Positions 18,728 to 27,268 of a stretch of 64,000 nt of DNA are shown piece by piece. The translations under genes and the position numbers were made by a program. How positions within the stretch are numbered: position 1 is the stretch's first letter; each line of letters begins with the position of its first letter. Origin of the DNA: Kordia antarctica (GTDB taxonomy: Bacteria; Bacteroidota; Bacteroidia; Flavobacteriales; Flavobacteriaceae); NCBI RefSeq assembly GCF_009901525.1, contig NZ_CP019288.1:2385501-2449500 (forward strand), given 5' to 3'. The notes beneath the pieces are model-generated. The model worked only from the letters and a program-made list of their open reading frames with translations. It was not told where the DNA came from and searched no databases.

Positions 18728-19366
18728 ATGAAATCAACTTTACTATTTTACTTATTTTTCAGCCTTTCTATTTGTTGCTTTGCACAGATGAACTCAGTAA
18801 CAGGAACTATTTATGACGAAGATAAAAATATTCTCGCTGATGCGAATGTGATTGTGAAAAACTCCAAAGAAGGCACAATTACAGACAAAAAAGGTCAGTT
18901 CACGCTTGACGTAACTCCAAAAGATACTTTAGAAATTTCTTATCTCGGATTTGAAACGAAGGAAATTGTAGTTGGTGACCAAAAAGAGATTACAATTATT
19001 CTAAAATCTGAATGGGAAAAGTTGGATGCTTCAATTATTGTTGCTGAAGATTATAATAGAACAATAAGATGTGGTTTTAGTTGGAAAGTCATTTATATAG
19101 AAGAGGAATACAATCATGTAATTATAGGTACACTCTTCCCAAATCCTTCTACAAACGGATTATTTCAGCTACAGCTGGATAAAACATATACGAATATTCA
19201 AATTGAAGTTTTCAATATGAACGGACAATTGATCCAAACCTCAACATACACGAAACTTTCAAAAATTCCACAAATTGATTTGTCAACTCAAGCAAAAGGA
19301 GTCTATTTGATTCGCACGATTGTTGATGGAGAATTGTTGGAAACTAAGAAAGCTGTGAAAGCTTAA
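18728..19366 (+). CDS. Secreted CarboxypepD_reg-like protein with type IX sorting domain
   Basis: A 212-residue secreted protein. The signal peptide (about 1-19, ending CCFAQ) is followed by a carboxypeptidase regulatory-like beta sandwich (about 22-95, VTGTIYDEDKNILADANVIV to FETKEIVVGDQKEITIIL), a short linker and a T9SS sorting tail (about 137-212, LFPNPSTNGLFQLQLDK to the end). It has no catalytic or barrel domain, so it is probably a small surface protein or binding module. The CarboxypepD_reg segment resembles the one in the giant A2M protein of this window. Confidence 0.85.
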   Translation: MKSTLLFYLFFSLSICCFAQMNSVTGTIYDEDKNILADANVIVKNSKEGTITDKKGQFTLDVTPKDTLEISYLGFETKEIVVGDQKEITIILKSEWEKLDASIIVAEDYNRTIRCGFSWKVIYIEEEYNHVIIGTLFPNPSTNGLFQLQLDKTYTNIQIEVFNMNGQLIQTSTYTKLSKIPQIDLSTQAKGVYLIRTIVDGELLETKKAVKA

Positions 19367-19507
19367 ATTATAAATGTTCACTTCGACTTTAGTTTATCTT
19401 GAGCGATAGTCGAAAGGCTCAGTGTACAAATTATAAATGTCATTTCGAGCGCAGTCGAAAAACAATCAAAAACTAAAAGCAAACAGCTAAAGACTAGAAA
19501 CTAGAAA
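19367..19507. repeat. Convergent gap with TCGAG-type and ACTAGAA repeats
   Basis: Two copies of ATTATAAATGT (near 19366 and 19430) each precede a sequence of the TTTCGAGCGnAGTCGAAA kind. Next to the peptidase E stop there is a tandem ACTAGAA repeat (three copies, about 19492-19512). Confidence 0.6.
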
Positions 19508-20194
19508 CTAGAAAATCTCCGATTTTAAGCGTTCTTCCACAACTTCGCCGTCTTTTTTATATACATAATACGAATGATTGTGTTCATCTAAAGACATAAC
19601 TTTGGCAACTTTTCCGTTTTCGAATACGATTCCTGATAAATCATCACAGGCATAACCGTCTGTTAAGATTCCTTTTTGAATGTTACTATGAAATAACGGA
19701 CGACGCGAAGCATCCGAATGGTAATGCGGACAGTTACTAAATGGTAAAAAATTGAAACCTTCGACAAAAGTCAATTTTTTAGGTCGAGAATCTGAAAATC
19801 CACCATTGAACCAACATATCGAACCTGCGCTTCCGCCAGCTAATACAATTCCTTTATCGTATGCTTTTTTGAATGTTTTATCAATTTCGTGCGCTTTTAG
19901 AAGTGTCATTAGGTTTAAGGTATTTCCGCCACCGACAATAATTGCGTCCATTTCTAACAATAGATCTTCAAATTCCCAATCTTGCGAACTAGTGCTAATC
20001 CAAACTTTCAATACATGTGGTTCAACTTCCAAATCGTGACACAACTCGTACCAATAGTTTATATACCAAAGTGCATCGCCTGTTGCGGTTGGCAAGAAGC
20101 AAATTTTCGGTTTTTTCTTTCCTGTGAGTTTGGCTGTATATTGTACAAATCCTTTATTGACTTGTCCGCCGTATGTGAATAGAGTTGGTTTCAT
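19508..20194 (-). CDS. Peptidase E-type (S51) serine peptidase
   Basis: A 228-residue cytoplasmic protein of the class-I glutamine-amidotransferase fold. The nucleophile elbow is AGGSAGS with Ser122; the early motif IIVGGGNTLNLM and the GFNFLPFSNCPHYHSD stretch with the catalytic-type His fit the S51 peptidase E family, which splits Asp-containing dipeptides, or a cyanophycinase relative. No signal peptide. A run of eight 7-bp repeats lies about 45 bases upstream of the start, inside its likely promoter region. Confidence 0.85.
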   Translation of the reverse strand: MKPTLFTYGGQVNKGFVQYTAKLTGKKKPKICFLPTATGDALWYINYWYELCHDLEVEPHVLKVWISTSSQDWEFEDLLLEMDAIIVGGGNTLNLMTLLKAHEIDKTFKKAYDKGIVLAGGSAGSICWFNGGFSDSRPKKLTFVEGFNFLPFSNCPHYHSDASRRPLFHSNIQKGILTDGYACDDLSGIVFENGKVAKVMSLDEHNHSYYVYKKDGEVVEERLKSEIF

Positions 20195-20237
20195 TGGTTT
20201 TTTTGTTGGTTTATTTTTTCGGTTGTTCGTTGATTTG

Positions 20238-20293
20238 TTATTCGTTATTCGTTATTCGTTATTCGTTATTCGTTATTCGTTATTCGTTATTCG
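20238..20293. repeat. Tandem 7-bp repeat TTATTCG, eight copies
   Basis: Eight perfect head-to-tail copies of TTATTCG followed by a partial ninth. It lies 44-100 bases upstream of the peptidase E start, where a change in copy number could shift promoter spacing. Confidence 0.9.
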
Positions 20294-20452
20294 TTATTGA
20301 AAGTTACTTTTTTAATGGAAACACTAGCGTCTTTTCGAGTGGAATTTCAGAGAAATCTGCACTTCGATAAACTCAGCAGAACTATCGAGAAATACTTTTT
20401 TATTCTAAACTTGGTGTTTGGTATTCTCAGCTTTAAAACAGAAAGATACATA

Positions 20453-22201
20453 TTATTCTTTGGAAATAGCATCTGCAAATTCTTGCAACTTTTTAATATT
20501 TGGATGTCCGTTTTCTTTTGCAATGGTAATATGATCTTCAAAATTCCAACCAATGGACTTTGCTCCTTTGGCAACTAGTTTATCTAATTCCTTTTCTGCT
20601 TCTTCACGCCATTCTGAATAATGTGTATAACGGTAAAACCAGAGTTCTGCTAATAAGTCTAATTGATCTTCTTTAGTGTATTTAAATGATTTTTCAATGT
20701 ATTCTTTCGCTGTTTTAAAATCTTTCTTTCGTAATATTAATAAGTTACCTAAGTTACCTAAGTTATTTGCATTATTTTCATCTAACGATAAAGCCATATA
20801 ATGATATTTTTCTGCTTTATCATATTTTTTTTGTGTAGTTCCTAAAAATATCGCGTAATTACCCAAAATTACAGAATCATTTTTTTTATATAAAATTGCC
20901 TCTTCGTAATATTTTTCTGCTAATTCATGATTACCTCTAACTTCAGTTAAAAAATTAGCTATGTTACCTAGAATAATTCCACTTTCTGGTGCTAACTCTT
21001 TGACTTTATTATAATACAGTTCAGCTTTGTCATAATCTTTTTTAGAATTTTTTAAAAATATTGCATAATCATTCAATAATTCCACATTATCAGGAAATCT
21101 CTCAATCGCTTCTTTAAATATATCTTCTTTTTTATCAGTATCTTCCTCATAAGCGATCTTTAACAAATATCTCTCAGCACTTGTGAAAATCTCTCTGGTT
21201 TCTTCCGAAATATCTTCCGGCTTTTCTTTTTGAAGTCTTTCTAATAATTCTCTCTTTTTTTCCTTTAAAGTTTCCACACGTTTTTTAGCCGCAATGACAA
21301 ATTGATGGTTGTCAATATCATCTAAATCTTTAAAAATTTTATAGTCCATTGCGAAATTAAAACTGTGCATGAGTTCATCAAATCCTTTTATTTCAACTAT
21401 GAAATCATTGGACGTTAATAACTTGCGTATTTTATCATTCAAATCGTCTTCATTTCGAATACACCAATAGATAGGTTTTCGATCTTTTGCATCTATTTCC
21501 GTTAAATAATCCATAAGACTTCCATCATTTCCACCGTAACCAATCACTAATAAACTAAAGTTTTTTACAATAGGCAATAATGCTTTTCCCCATTCATCTT
21601 TTAACTTCTTGGTTTGTTCCTCATCATTAAAAGGATTTAATAATAAATCTCGATGTACTTTTATAATTGTTGGTCGTTCCGTTTGTGAAGAAATAAACTG
21701 TGCCATAATTTCATGACCTGCTGTAAACGGTTTTGTAGCTGTGTACATTCTGATAGCATCTTCAATGAGATAATCAAAATTAGTAGTGATGACAAAGTTG
21801 TGTTTTTCATCAGCGAGCAATCGGGCAAGAATTACATAACCCAAACCAGGTTCTGCGCTTTCCATGATTCTTTTAAACTTATCATAGCCAACTTGATGAC
21901 AAGATTCGTATCGTTTTTTATATAGATGCGAATAAAACTCACCTACTTTTTTAGCATCAAACTTTATTGCTTTTTCCCAAGTTTTGAGTTCGTCTACTTC
22001 TAAATCATCTTGTAATTCTTGATACCATTCTTCCGATAATTCCCAACCTGTTTGAATTCCTGAGCTTTTAGATGCGCCAGCTCCAATGAGAAAGCAAAAA
22101 CGATTGTCTTCACTTTTGACTCCTTTTATGTCTTTAAAAATACGAACGAGTCGCTTTTGACTAATTTTTTTAGGTTCTTGTAATTCTTTCCTTTTTACCA
22201 T
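20453..22201 (-). CDS. SIR2-like domain protein with C-terminal TPR repeats (putative NADase, defence candidate)
   Basis: A 582-residue cytoplasmic protein. The N-terminal SIR2-like Rossmann domain (about 30-290) shows GAGAS (40-44) for NAD binding, TTNFD (139-143) with the conserved Asn/Asp, H183 in KVHRD and GYGGND (221-226). From about 340 to 550 there are repeated helical hairpins (DKAELYYNKVKELAPES, ELAEKYYEEAILYKKND, DKAEKYHYMALSLDENN) typical of TPRs. SIR2-like effectors in anti-phage systems deplete NAD after a sensor domain is triggered; a TPR sensor would fit. It stands alone with no second defence gene beside it. The NADase role is inferred from family knowledge. Confidence 0.85.
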   Translation of the reverse strand: MVKRKELQEPKKISQKRLVRIFKDIKGVKSEDNRFCFLIGAGASKSSGIQTGWELSEEWYQELQDDLEVDELKTWEKAIKFDAKKVGEFYSHLYKKRYESCHQVGYDKFKRIMESAEPGLGYVILARLLADEKHNFVITTNFDYLIEDAIRMYTATKPFTAGHEIMAQFISSQTERPTIIKVHRDLLLNPFNDEEQTKKLKDEWGKALLPIVKNFSLLVIGYGGNDGSLMDYLTEIDAKDRKPIYWCIRNEDDLNDKIRKLLTSNDFIVEIKGFDELMHSFNFAMDYKIFKDLDDIDNHQFVIAAKKRVETLKEKKRELLERLQKEKPEDISEETREIFTSAERYLLKIAYEEDTDKKEDIFKEAIERFPDNVELLNDYAIFLKNSKKDYDKAELYYNKVKELAPESGIILGNIANFLTEVRGNHELAEKYYEEAILYKKNDSVILGNYAIFLGTTQKKYDKAEKYHYMALSLDENNANNLGNLGNLLILRKKDFKTAKEYIEKSFKYTKEDQLDLLAELWFYRYTHYSEWREEAEKELDKLVAKGAKSIGWNFEDHITIAKENGHPNIKKLQEFADAISKE

Positions 22202-22330
22202 ATGCGCGACTTCGAACTAGTTTCGTTTCCTGCATAAATATAAGACAAGTATTACTAAAAACTAAACCTTTATCGCTCTAAGTACTATTATTTCGATTTA
22301 AAACATGGAAAGAAGAAAAGTAAAGCCACT

Positions 22331-22354
22331 AAAAAAGCGACTCTAAAGTCGCTT
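22331..22354 (-). terminator. Terminator of obg
   Basis: Read on the minus strand, stem AAGCGACT with loop TTAG and AGTCGCTT followed by TTTT. It lies 5 bases past the obg stop. Confidence 0.8.
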
Positions 22355-22358
22355 CGTA

Positions 22359-23357
22359 TTATTTGTTTAACATTTCCCAGAGTTTATCCTTGAGTTCCAC
22401 AATGCCTAGTTGGGCAACGGAAGAGATAAACATATACGGAATATTTAAGTCTTTATCGAGTTCTATACGCATTTCTGTCATGAGTTCTTCGTCTAACATG
22501 TCTGACTTCGAAATCGCTATGAAACGCTCTTTATCTAACAATTCAGGATTGTACTTTTTCAATTCATTGAGTAGAATATCGTATTCTTTAGAAATATCTG
22601 CACTATCTGCAGGAATTAAAAATAATAACGTTGAATTACGCTCAATATGTCTCAAGAAATAATGTCCCAAACCTTTTCCTTCGGAAGCACCTTCAATGAT
22701 TCCAGGAATATCTGCCATTACAAACGAACGGTAATCTCTGTATTCTACAATTCCTAAATTGGGTTTTAGCGTAGTAAACTCGTAATCGCCAATTTTTGGT
22801 TTTGCCGAAGTAATTACAGAAAGTAATGTTGATTTTCCAGCATTTGGAAATCCTACCAAACCAACATCTGCTAGGACTTTTAATTCTAATAAAACATCGA
22901 GTTCTTCTCCAGGAATTCCAGGTTGCGAATACCGCGGTGTTTGATTTGTAGGCGATTTGAAATGCCAGTTTCCGCGTCCGCCTTTTCCACCTTCTGCAAT
23001 AATGCGTTCCTCGCCTTGTTCCGTGATTTCGAAAACAATTTCATTTGTTAAAGTATCTCTAACCACAGTTCCCAACGGAACATCTAAGTATATGTCTTGT
23101 CCATCGGCTCCTGTACTTCTATTGCTACTTCCGTGTCCGCCGTGCAACGCTTTATGGTGTCTTTTTAGCTTAAAGTGGTAAAGTGTCCAAAGGTTTTGAT
23201 TTCCTCTTAAAATAATATGTCCGCCACGCCCGCCATCGCCGCCATCGGGTCCGCCTTTTGCGTTGTATTTTTCACGTAGTAAATGCATCGAACCTTTTCC
23301 TCCGTTTCCAGAAGTAATGTGCATTTTTACGTAGTCTACAAAATTTCCTTCAGTCAT
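22359..23357 (-). CDS. obg: Obg family GTPase (ribosome assembly)
   Basis: A 332-residue essential GTPase. The glycine-rich Obg domain (about 1-158) contains the G-G-x repeats ([19 protein letters not shown]). The G domain follows: G1 GFPNAGKST, switch [10 protein letters not shown]3 [11 protein letters not shown]4 SKSD and G5 SSV. It ends just after the G domain, as is usual in Bacteroidota, without the extra C-terminal OCT domain. It acts in 50S subunit maturation. It lies 54 bases downstream of the hpt-adk fusion on the same strand, so they are probably co-transcribed. Confidence 0.97.
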   Translation of the reverse strand: MTEGNFVDYVKMHITSGNGGKGSMHLLREKYNAKGGPDGGDGGRGGHIILRGNQNLWTLYHFKLKRHHKALHGGHGSSNRSTGADGQDIYLDVPLGTVVRDTLTNEIVFEITEQGEERIIAEGGKGGRGNWHFKSPTNQTPRYSQPGIPGEELDVLLELKVLADVGLVGFPNAGKSTLLSVITSAKPKIGDYEFTTLKPNLGIVEYRDYRSFVMADIPGIIEGASEGKGLGHYFLRHIERNSTLLFLIPADSADISKEYDILLNELKKYNPELLDKERFIAISKSDMLDEELMTEMRIELDKDLNIPYMFISSVAQLGIVELKDKLWEMLNK

Positions 23358-23411
23358 TGTATCCGTATTTTATAATTTGAGACGTAGTTTCTTTTATTTT
23401 GTACTTTGTAA

Positions 23412-24518
23412 TTATAGTTGATCGATTGTTGCGCTTAAACGCTCCGTAATTTCTTCAATAGAACCGGTACCATTAACACTATAAAATTTATTTTGTGCTT
23501 TGTAATAGTTGATTAATGGTGCTGTTTTTTGATTGTACTCATCAAAACGATTTCTAATTTTATCTTCATCCTGATCATCCACACGACCACTTTCTTTTCC
23601 GCGTTCTAATAAACGTTGAATTAAGATTTCGTCATTCGCTTCTAACGCAATTGTTGCCGAAATTGTCCAATCTTTGGTTGCTAAAAAGTTATCTAACGCT
23701 TCTGATTGTGCAGTTGTTCTTGGAAAACCATCAAAAATAAATCCTTTTGCTTCTGGATTTTTCTCCACTTCTGCTTGCAACATATTAATGGTTACTTCAT
23801 CAGGAACCAAATCACCTTTATCCATGTATGATTTTGCTAAAAGTCCCAATTCAGTTCCGTTTTTGATATTGTATCTAAAAACGTCTCCCGTAGAAATATG
23901 TACTAAATTGTACTTTTCCTTTAAGAAAGTTGCTTGTGTTCCTTTTCCTGCGCCAGGCTTTCCGAATAAAATTAAATTAATCATGTCGTGTGTGTGTAGT
24001 TGATAAACTTCGGGCAAGTTTCTTCCCAATTCGTCATAGTCCAATCCGTAACCTACAATGAATTCGTTGGGAATTTCCATTCCGATATAATCTATTTTGT
24101 GTTGTTTTTGATACGCTTCAGGCTTAAAAAATAACGTTCCAATTTTGAACTGTTTTACTTTTTTTGCTTTGAATATTTTATGTAGTTCTTCGAGTGTGTT
24201 TCCTGTATCTATAATATCTTCTAGTACAACAACGGTTCTTCCTTCAATGTCTTGAGATAGACCAATGAGTTCCTTGATGTTTCCGGTAGAAGAAGTTCCG
24301 TGATAGGAAGCCAATTTTATAAAGCTCATTTCGCATGGAAATGGATATGCTTTCATAAAATCGGAGAAAAACATAAAAACGCCGTTCAATATTCCAATGA
24401 AAATTGGTCGTTCACCTTTCAGATCATTTGCTATTTCTGAGGCAATTCTAGCGACAGCTTCCTGAATTTGAGCTTCAGAGATGAACTTCTTGAAATATTT
24501 ATCGTGTAATTTAATCAC
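23412..24518 (-). CDS. adk: Fused hypoxanthine phosphoribosyltransferase - adenylate kinase
   Basis: One 368-residue frame encodes two complete enzymes. Residues 1-178 are a hypoxanthine phosphoribosyltransferase (PRPP motif VVVLEDIIDTGNTL, about 95-108; purine-loop region NEFIVGYGLDYDELGRNLP). Residues 179-368 are a full adenylate kinase: P-loop GKPGAGKGT, HISTGDVFR, the AMP-binding FDGFPRT and LID-region arginines in RGKESGRVDDQDEDKIRNRF. The junction is at HTHD-MINL, where a separate adk would begin, and no stop interrupts it. Purine salvage yields IMP, and Adk balances AMP, ADP and ATP; fusion would put both in one chain. The gene is divergent from purK across 189 bases. Confidence 0.95.
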   Translation of the reverse strand: MIKLHDKYFKKFISEAQIQEAVARIASEIANDLKGERPIFIGILNGVFMFFSDFMKAYPFPCEMSFIKLASYHGTSSTGNIKELIGLSQDIEGRTVVVLEDIIDTGNTLEELHKIFKAKKVKQFKIGTLFFKPEAYQKQHKIDYIGMEIPNEFIVGYGLDYDELGRNLPEVYQLHTHDMINLILFGKPGAGKGTQATFLKEKYNLVHISTGDVFRYNIKNGTELGLLAKSYMDKGDLVPDEVTINMLQAEVEKNPEAKGFIFDGFPRTTAQSEALDNFLATKDWTISATIALEANDEILIQRLLERGKESGRVDDQDEDKIRNRFDEYNQKTAPLINYYKAQNKFYSVNGTGSIEEITERLSATIDQL

Positions 24519-24683
24519 GTTTTCTATGCGCTTTTTTTGATAAAGTTTACTTTTTTTAGTGTGTTTAAAGAAAGTAGGTTTATCCGTTGATGTCTTCTAA
24601 CTAATGATATTTTATCATTTTGAAAGATGCAAAGATACAAATTGATTTATGAATAACGTTTTACGAGTTTACTTTTACCGTTT

Positions 24684-24699
24684 TAGATTTGTACTTTTG
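24684..24699 (+). promoter_or_regulatory. Two adjacent -7 boxes before purK
   Basis: TAGATTTG (24684-24691) is followed directly by TACTTTTG (24692-24699); both match the Bacteroidota -7 consensus TAnnTTTG. A start from the second would lie near 24705, so the purK message would have a very short leader or none. Confidence 0.6.
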
Positions 24700-24707
24700 T
24701 GTAAAAG

Positions 24708-25871
24708 ATGAATTTCATGAATTATTTTTCCTCCAATTTTAAGTTAGGTATTTTAGGTGGCGGCCAACTCGGCAAGATGCTATTATATACAACTCGAAAG
24801 TTTGATATTTATACAACTGTGCTAGATCCAAGTACTGAAGCGCCTTGTAAAATAGCCTGTAACGAGTTTCATCAAGGTGATTTGATGGATTTTGATACCG
24901 TTTATAATTTTGGTAAGAATGTAGATGTACTTACGTTTGAAATAGAACATGTGAATGTGGAGGCGTTGGAAAAGCTTGAAGATGAAGGTGTAAAGGTGTA
25001 TCCGTCTGCGAAAACATTGCGAACGATTCAGAATAAAGGAATTCAAAAGATTTTTTATGCACATCATAAAATTCCAACAGCACTATTTTCAATTTATATG
25101 TCGTTGGAAGAATTGACACACGGAATTGATAATGATGTAGTTACGATTCCTTTTGTATGGAAAAGCACACAGTTTGGCTATGACGGAACTGGCGTAAAAA
25201 TTGTACGTACACTAGATGATTTGCACAGTTTGCCAAATGTGGAATGTATGTGTGAACCGTTAATTGATTTTAAGAATGAACTCGCAGTAATTGTTGCCCG
25301 AAATGTTTCTGGCGAAGTGAAAACGTATCCAGTTGTGGAAATGGAGTTTCATCCAGAAGCGAATCAGGTGGAATATGTAATTTGTCCTGCAAGAATTTCT
25401 GAGGACATTCAAGCGAAAGCGAAAAAAGTAGCATTGCAAGTCTCAGAAGCATTGCAACATGTAGGTATTTTGGCGGTAGAAATGTTTCAAACCCAAGATG
25501 ATGAAATTTTGGTGAATGAAGTTGCGCCAAGACCACATAATAGCGGACATTATAGTATTGAAGCAAGTTATACCGATCAATTTGAACAACATATTCGCGC
25601 CATTTTGAATCTTCCGTTAGGAAATACAAATAGTAAGGTTGCCGGAATTATGGTAAATTTGGTTGGTGCCGAAAATTACACAGGCGATGTTGTGTATGAA
25701 AATATTGAGAAAATCATGCAAATGGAAGGCGTAACGCCACATATTTACGGAAAGAAACAAACACGCCCTTTTCGTAAAATGGGACATGTAACTATTGTGA
25801 ATAAAGACGTCGCAAAAGCGAGAAAGATAGCAGAAGAAGTGAAACAAACAATCAACGTAATTAGCAAATAA
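24708..25871 (+). CDS. purK: 5-(carboxyamino)imidazole ribonucleotide synthase (PurK)
   Basis: A 387-residue ATP-grasp enzyme that makes N5-CAIR from AIR, bicarbonate and ATP in de novo purine synthesis. The N-terminal nucleotide-binding motif is LGILGGGQLGKML; the ATP-grasp core includes WKSTQFGYDGTGVKIV and the metal-binding VNEVAPRPHNSGHYSIEA. The start could be 24708 or the in-frame ATG at 24717; with the -7 box ending at 24699, the later ATG would leave about 12 bases of leader. purE follows after one base, so the two are translated together. Confidence 0.96.
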   Translation: MNFMNYFSSNFKLGILGGGQLGKMLLYTTRKFDIYTTVLDPSTEAPCKIACNEFHQGDLMDFDTVYNFGKNVDVLTFEIEHVNVEALEKLEDEGVKVYPSAKTLRTIQNKGIQKIFYAHHKIPTALFSIYMSLEELTHGIDNDVVTIPFVWKSTQFGYDGTGVKIVRTLDDLHSLPNVECMCEPLIDFKNELAVIVARNVSGEVKTYPVVEMEFHPEANQVEYVICPARISEDIQAKAKKVALQVSEALQHVGILAVEMFQTQDDEILVNEVAPRPHNSGHYSIEASYTDQFEQHIRAILNLPLGNTNSKVAGIMVNLVGAENYTGDVVYENIEKIMQMEGVTPHIYGKKQTRPFRKMGHVTIVNKDVAKARKIAEEVKQTINVISK

Positions 25872-25872
25872 T

Positions 25873-26358
25873 ATGGCAAAAGTGGGAATTATTATGGGAA
25901 GTACAAGCGATCTTCCTGTGATGCAAGAAGCAATTGATATTTTGAGAGGTTTTGATATTGAGATTGAAGTGGATATTGTTTCGGCTCATAGAACTCCTGA
26001 GAAGCTATTCGATTATGGAAAAAATGCACATACACGCGGAATTTCCGTAATTATTGCAGGTGCTGGCGGCGCAGCACATTTACCCGGAATGGTGGCTTCG
26101 TTGTCTCCGTTACCAGTGATTGGTGTTCCTGTGAAATCTAGAAATTCTATTGATGGTTGGGATTCTATTTTGTCTATTTTGCAAATGCCTAGCGGCGTTC
26201 CTGTAGCAACTGTGGCTTTGGATGGCGCAAAGAATGCAGGTATTTTAGCGGCGCAAATTATTGGAACTTCCGATACATGTGTATTGGATAAGATTTTGGT
26301 GTATAAAGAAGGATTGAAGCAGAAAGTTATTGAATCTTCAAAGGAGATTTTGAAATAA
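25873..26358 (+). CDS. purE: 5-(carboxyamino)imidazole ribonucleotide mutase (PurE)
   Basis: A 161-residue enzyme that converts N5-CAIR to CAIR, acting directly after PurK. The motifs GIIMGSTSDLPVM, VSAHRTPEKL and IAGAGGAAHLPGMVAS are those of class I PurE, with the catalytic His in SAHRTP. It begins one base after the purK stop and is followed by a strong terminator, closing a two-gene operon. Confidence 0.97.
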   Translation: MAKVGIIMGSTSDLPVMQEAIDILRGFDIEIEVDIVSAHRTPEKLFDYGKNAHTRGISVIIAGAGGAAHLPGMVASLSPLPVIGVPVKSRNSIDGWDSILSILQMPSGVPVATVALDGAKNAGILAAQIIGTSDTCVLDKILVYKEGLKQKVIESSKEILK

Positions 26359-26382
26359 GGAAATTAATTAATATAAAATAAC

Positions 26383-26410
26383 AAAAGCCGCTTCGAGAAG
26401 CGGCTTTTTT
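26383..26410 (+). terminator. Terminator of purKE
   Basis: Stem AAAAGCCGCTT (26383-26393) and AAGCGGCTTTT (26398-26408), 11 bp, loop CGAG, ending in TTTTTT. Confidence 0.9.
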
Positions 26411-27167
26411 ATCTTTACAAACCATTTTAAAATAAAACTAACCTACCATATTATTAATCATTTTTTACTCCAAAAATAAATCTGGACAAAGTGGTCTGTA
26501 TTGATGATTCAAATGTATTGTATTATCAGCTTTTTCAACTTTTGTATGTACTTAAAATACGTTTTCTCGTTCAAATGCACAAACTTTTCGATGAAAGGCA
26601 TTTCATATTGCTTTTAGATTATTTAAGCTTCATTCATCTGCACGAAAAAACCCTTTAAGCTTACACTCAAAGGGTTCAACATCAACCAAATCATTTTACT
26701 ACCATACTTACAGTTAATAGGGCTATTAACATTGTATCTTGCATTTATCAAGCAGGTTACATATACTGTATTATCGTTAAAAAATTATCTTTACTAAATC
26801 AACAGGACAAAACTCCTAATTTTCTAGCAGTTCGAATGAGATTAGAAAGTGTTTATAAGTGAAATCGTTGAAATGCGTTAAAAATCGTTAAAGTGCATTT
26901 TGAAGTGTTTATTTTATATTTTCTCGGTGATTATTATTTTAAAAAAATTAGGATATATAAAATGCAAACGTCTTTCGTTAAACTAGTTAGTGAATTTTTT
27001 GTGAACTATAAATCATAACGACGAAGAAATATTCTAGCTGTTGCCTTTACGAATTATTACTCAAGAGTTTAAAGCTTCGCCAAAATCCACGTTACAGTTA
27101 GTAGTTGCAAACCTAGTATTTGTAGTTTTTATAAGTTTTCATCGTTTTAATATATATACAATTTCTC
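26411..27167. other. Long gene-poor gap with a minus-strand terminator-like hairpin
   Basis: No gene of normal size is seen on either strand. On the minus strand there is a clear hairpin (AACCCTTT, 26675-26649 region, with AAAGGGTT) running into TTTTTT, as if ending a short RNA. Just upstream of it is a 17-codon frame (starting MQDTMLIALL), overlapping an 8-bp hairpin GTTAATAG/CTATTAAC (about 26713-26730). A small RNA or leader peptide is possible; no matching -7 box was found. The remainder is plain AT-rich DNA. Confidence 0.4.
26645..26678 (-). terminator. Terminator-like hairpin of an unknown short transcript
   Basis: Read on the minus strand: AACCCTTT, a loop of about 14 bases, AAAGGGTT and then TTTTTT. 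No annotated minus-strand gene lies upstream of it for 3 kb, so it either ends an unseen small RNA or is a chance structure. Confidence 0.5.
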
Positions 27168-27175
27168 TATCTTTG
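27168..27175 (+). promoter_or_regulatory. -7 box of the M3 peptidase gene
   Basis: TATCTTTG matches TAnnTTTG exactly. It predicts a message start near 27182 and a leader of about 85 bases. The -33 element is weak. Confidence 0.5.
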
Positions 27176-27268
27176 GATTTCAAAATTTAAATAAATAACA
27201 CACAAACAACTTTTTCCTTTAATTAGGAAACTTTTATTTTTGATAGAATACATTAATACACCAATAAA

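Noticed and set aside
23412-24518. Sequencing error fusing hpt and adk
   Set aside because: Both halves are complete and in frame with a clean junction, which would need a precisely placed error; similar long forms are expected in the group.
26537-26629. 30-codon minus-strand frame MPFIEKFVHLNEKTYFKYIQ and so on
   Set aside because: No promoter, no conserved motif and no terminator directly after it; it may be chance.
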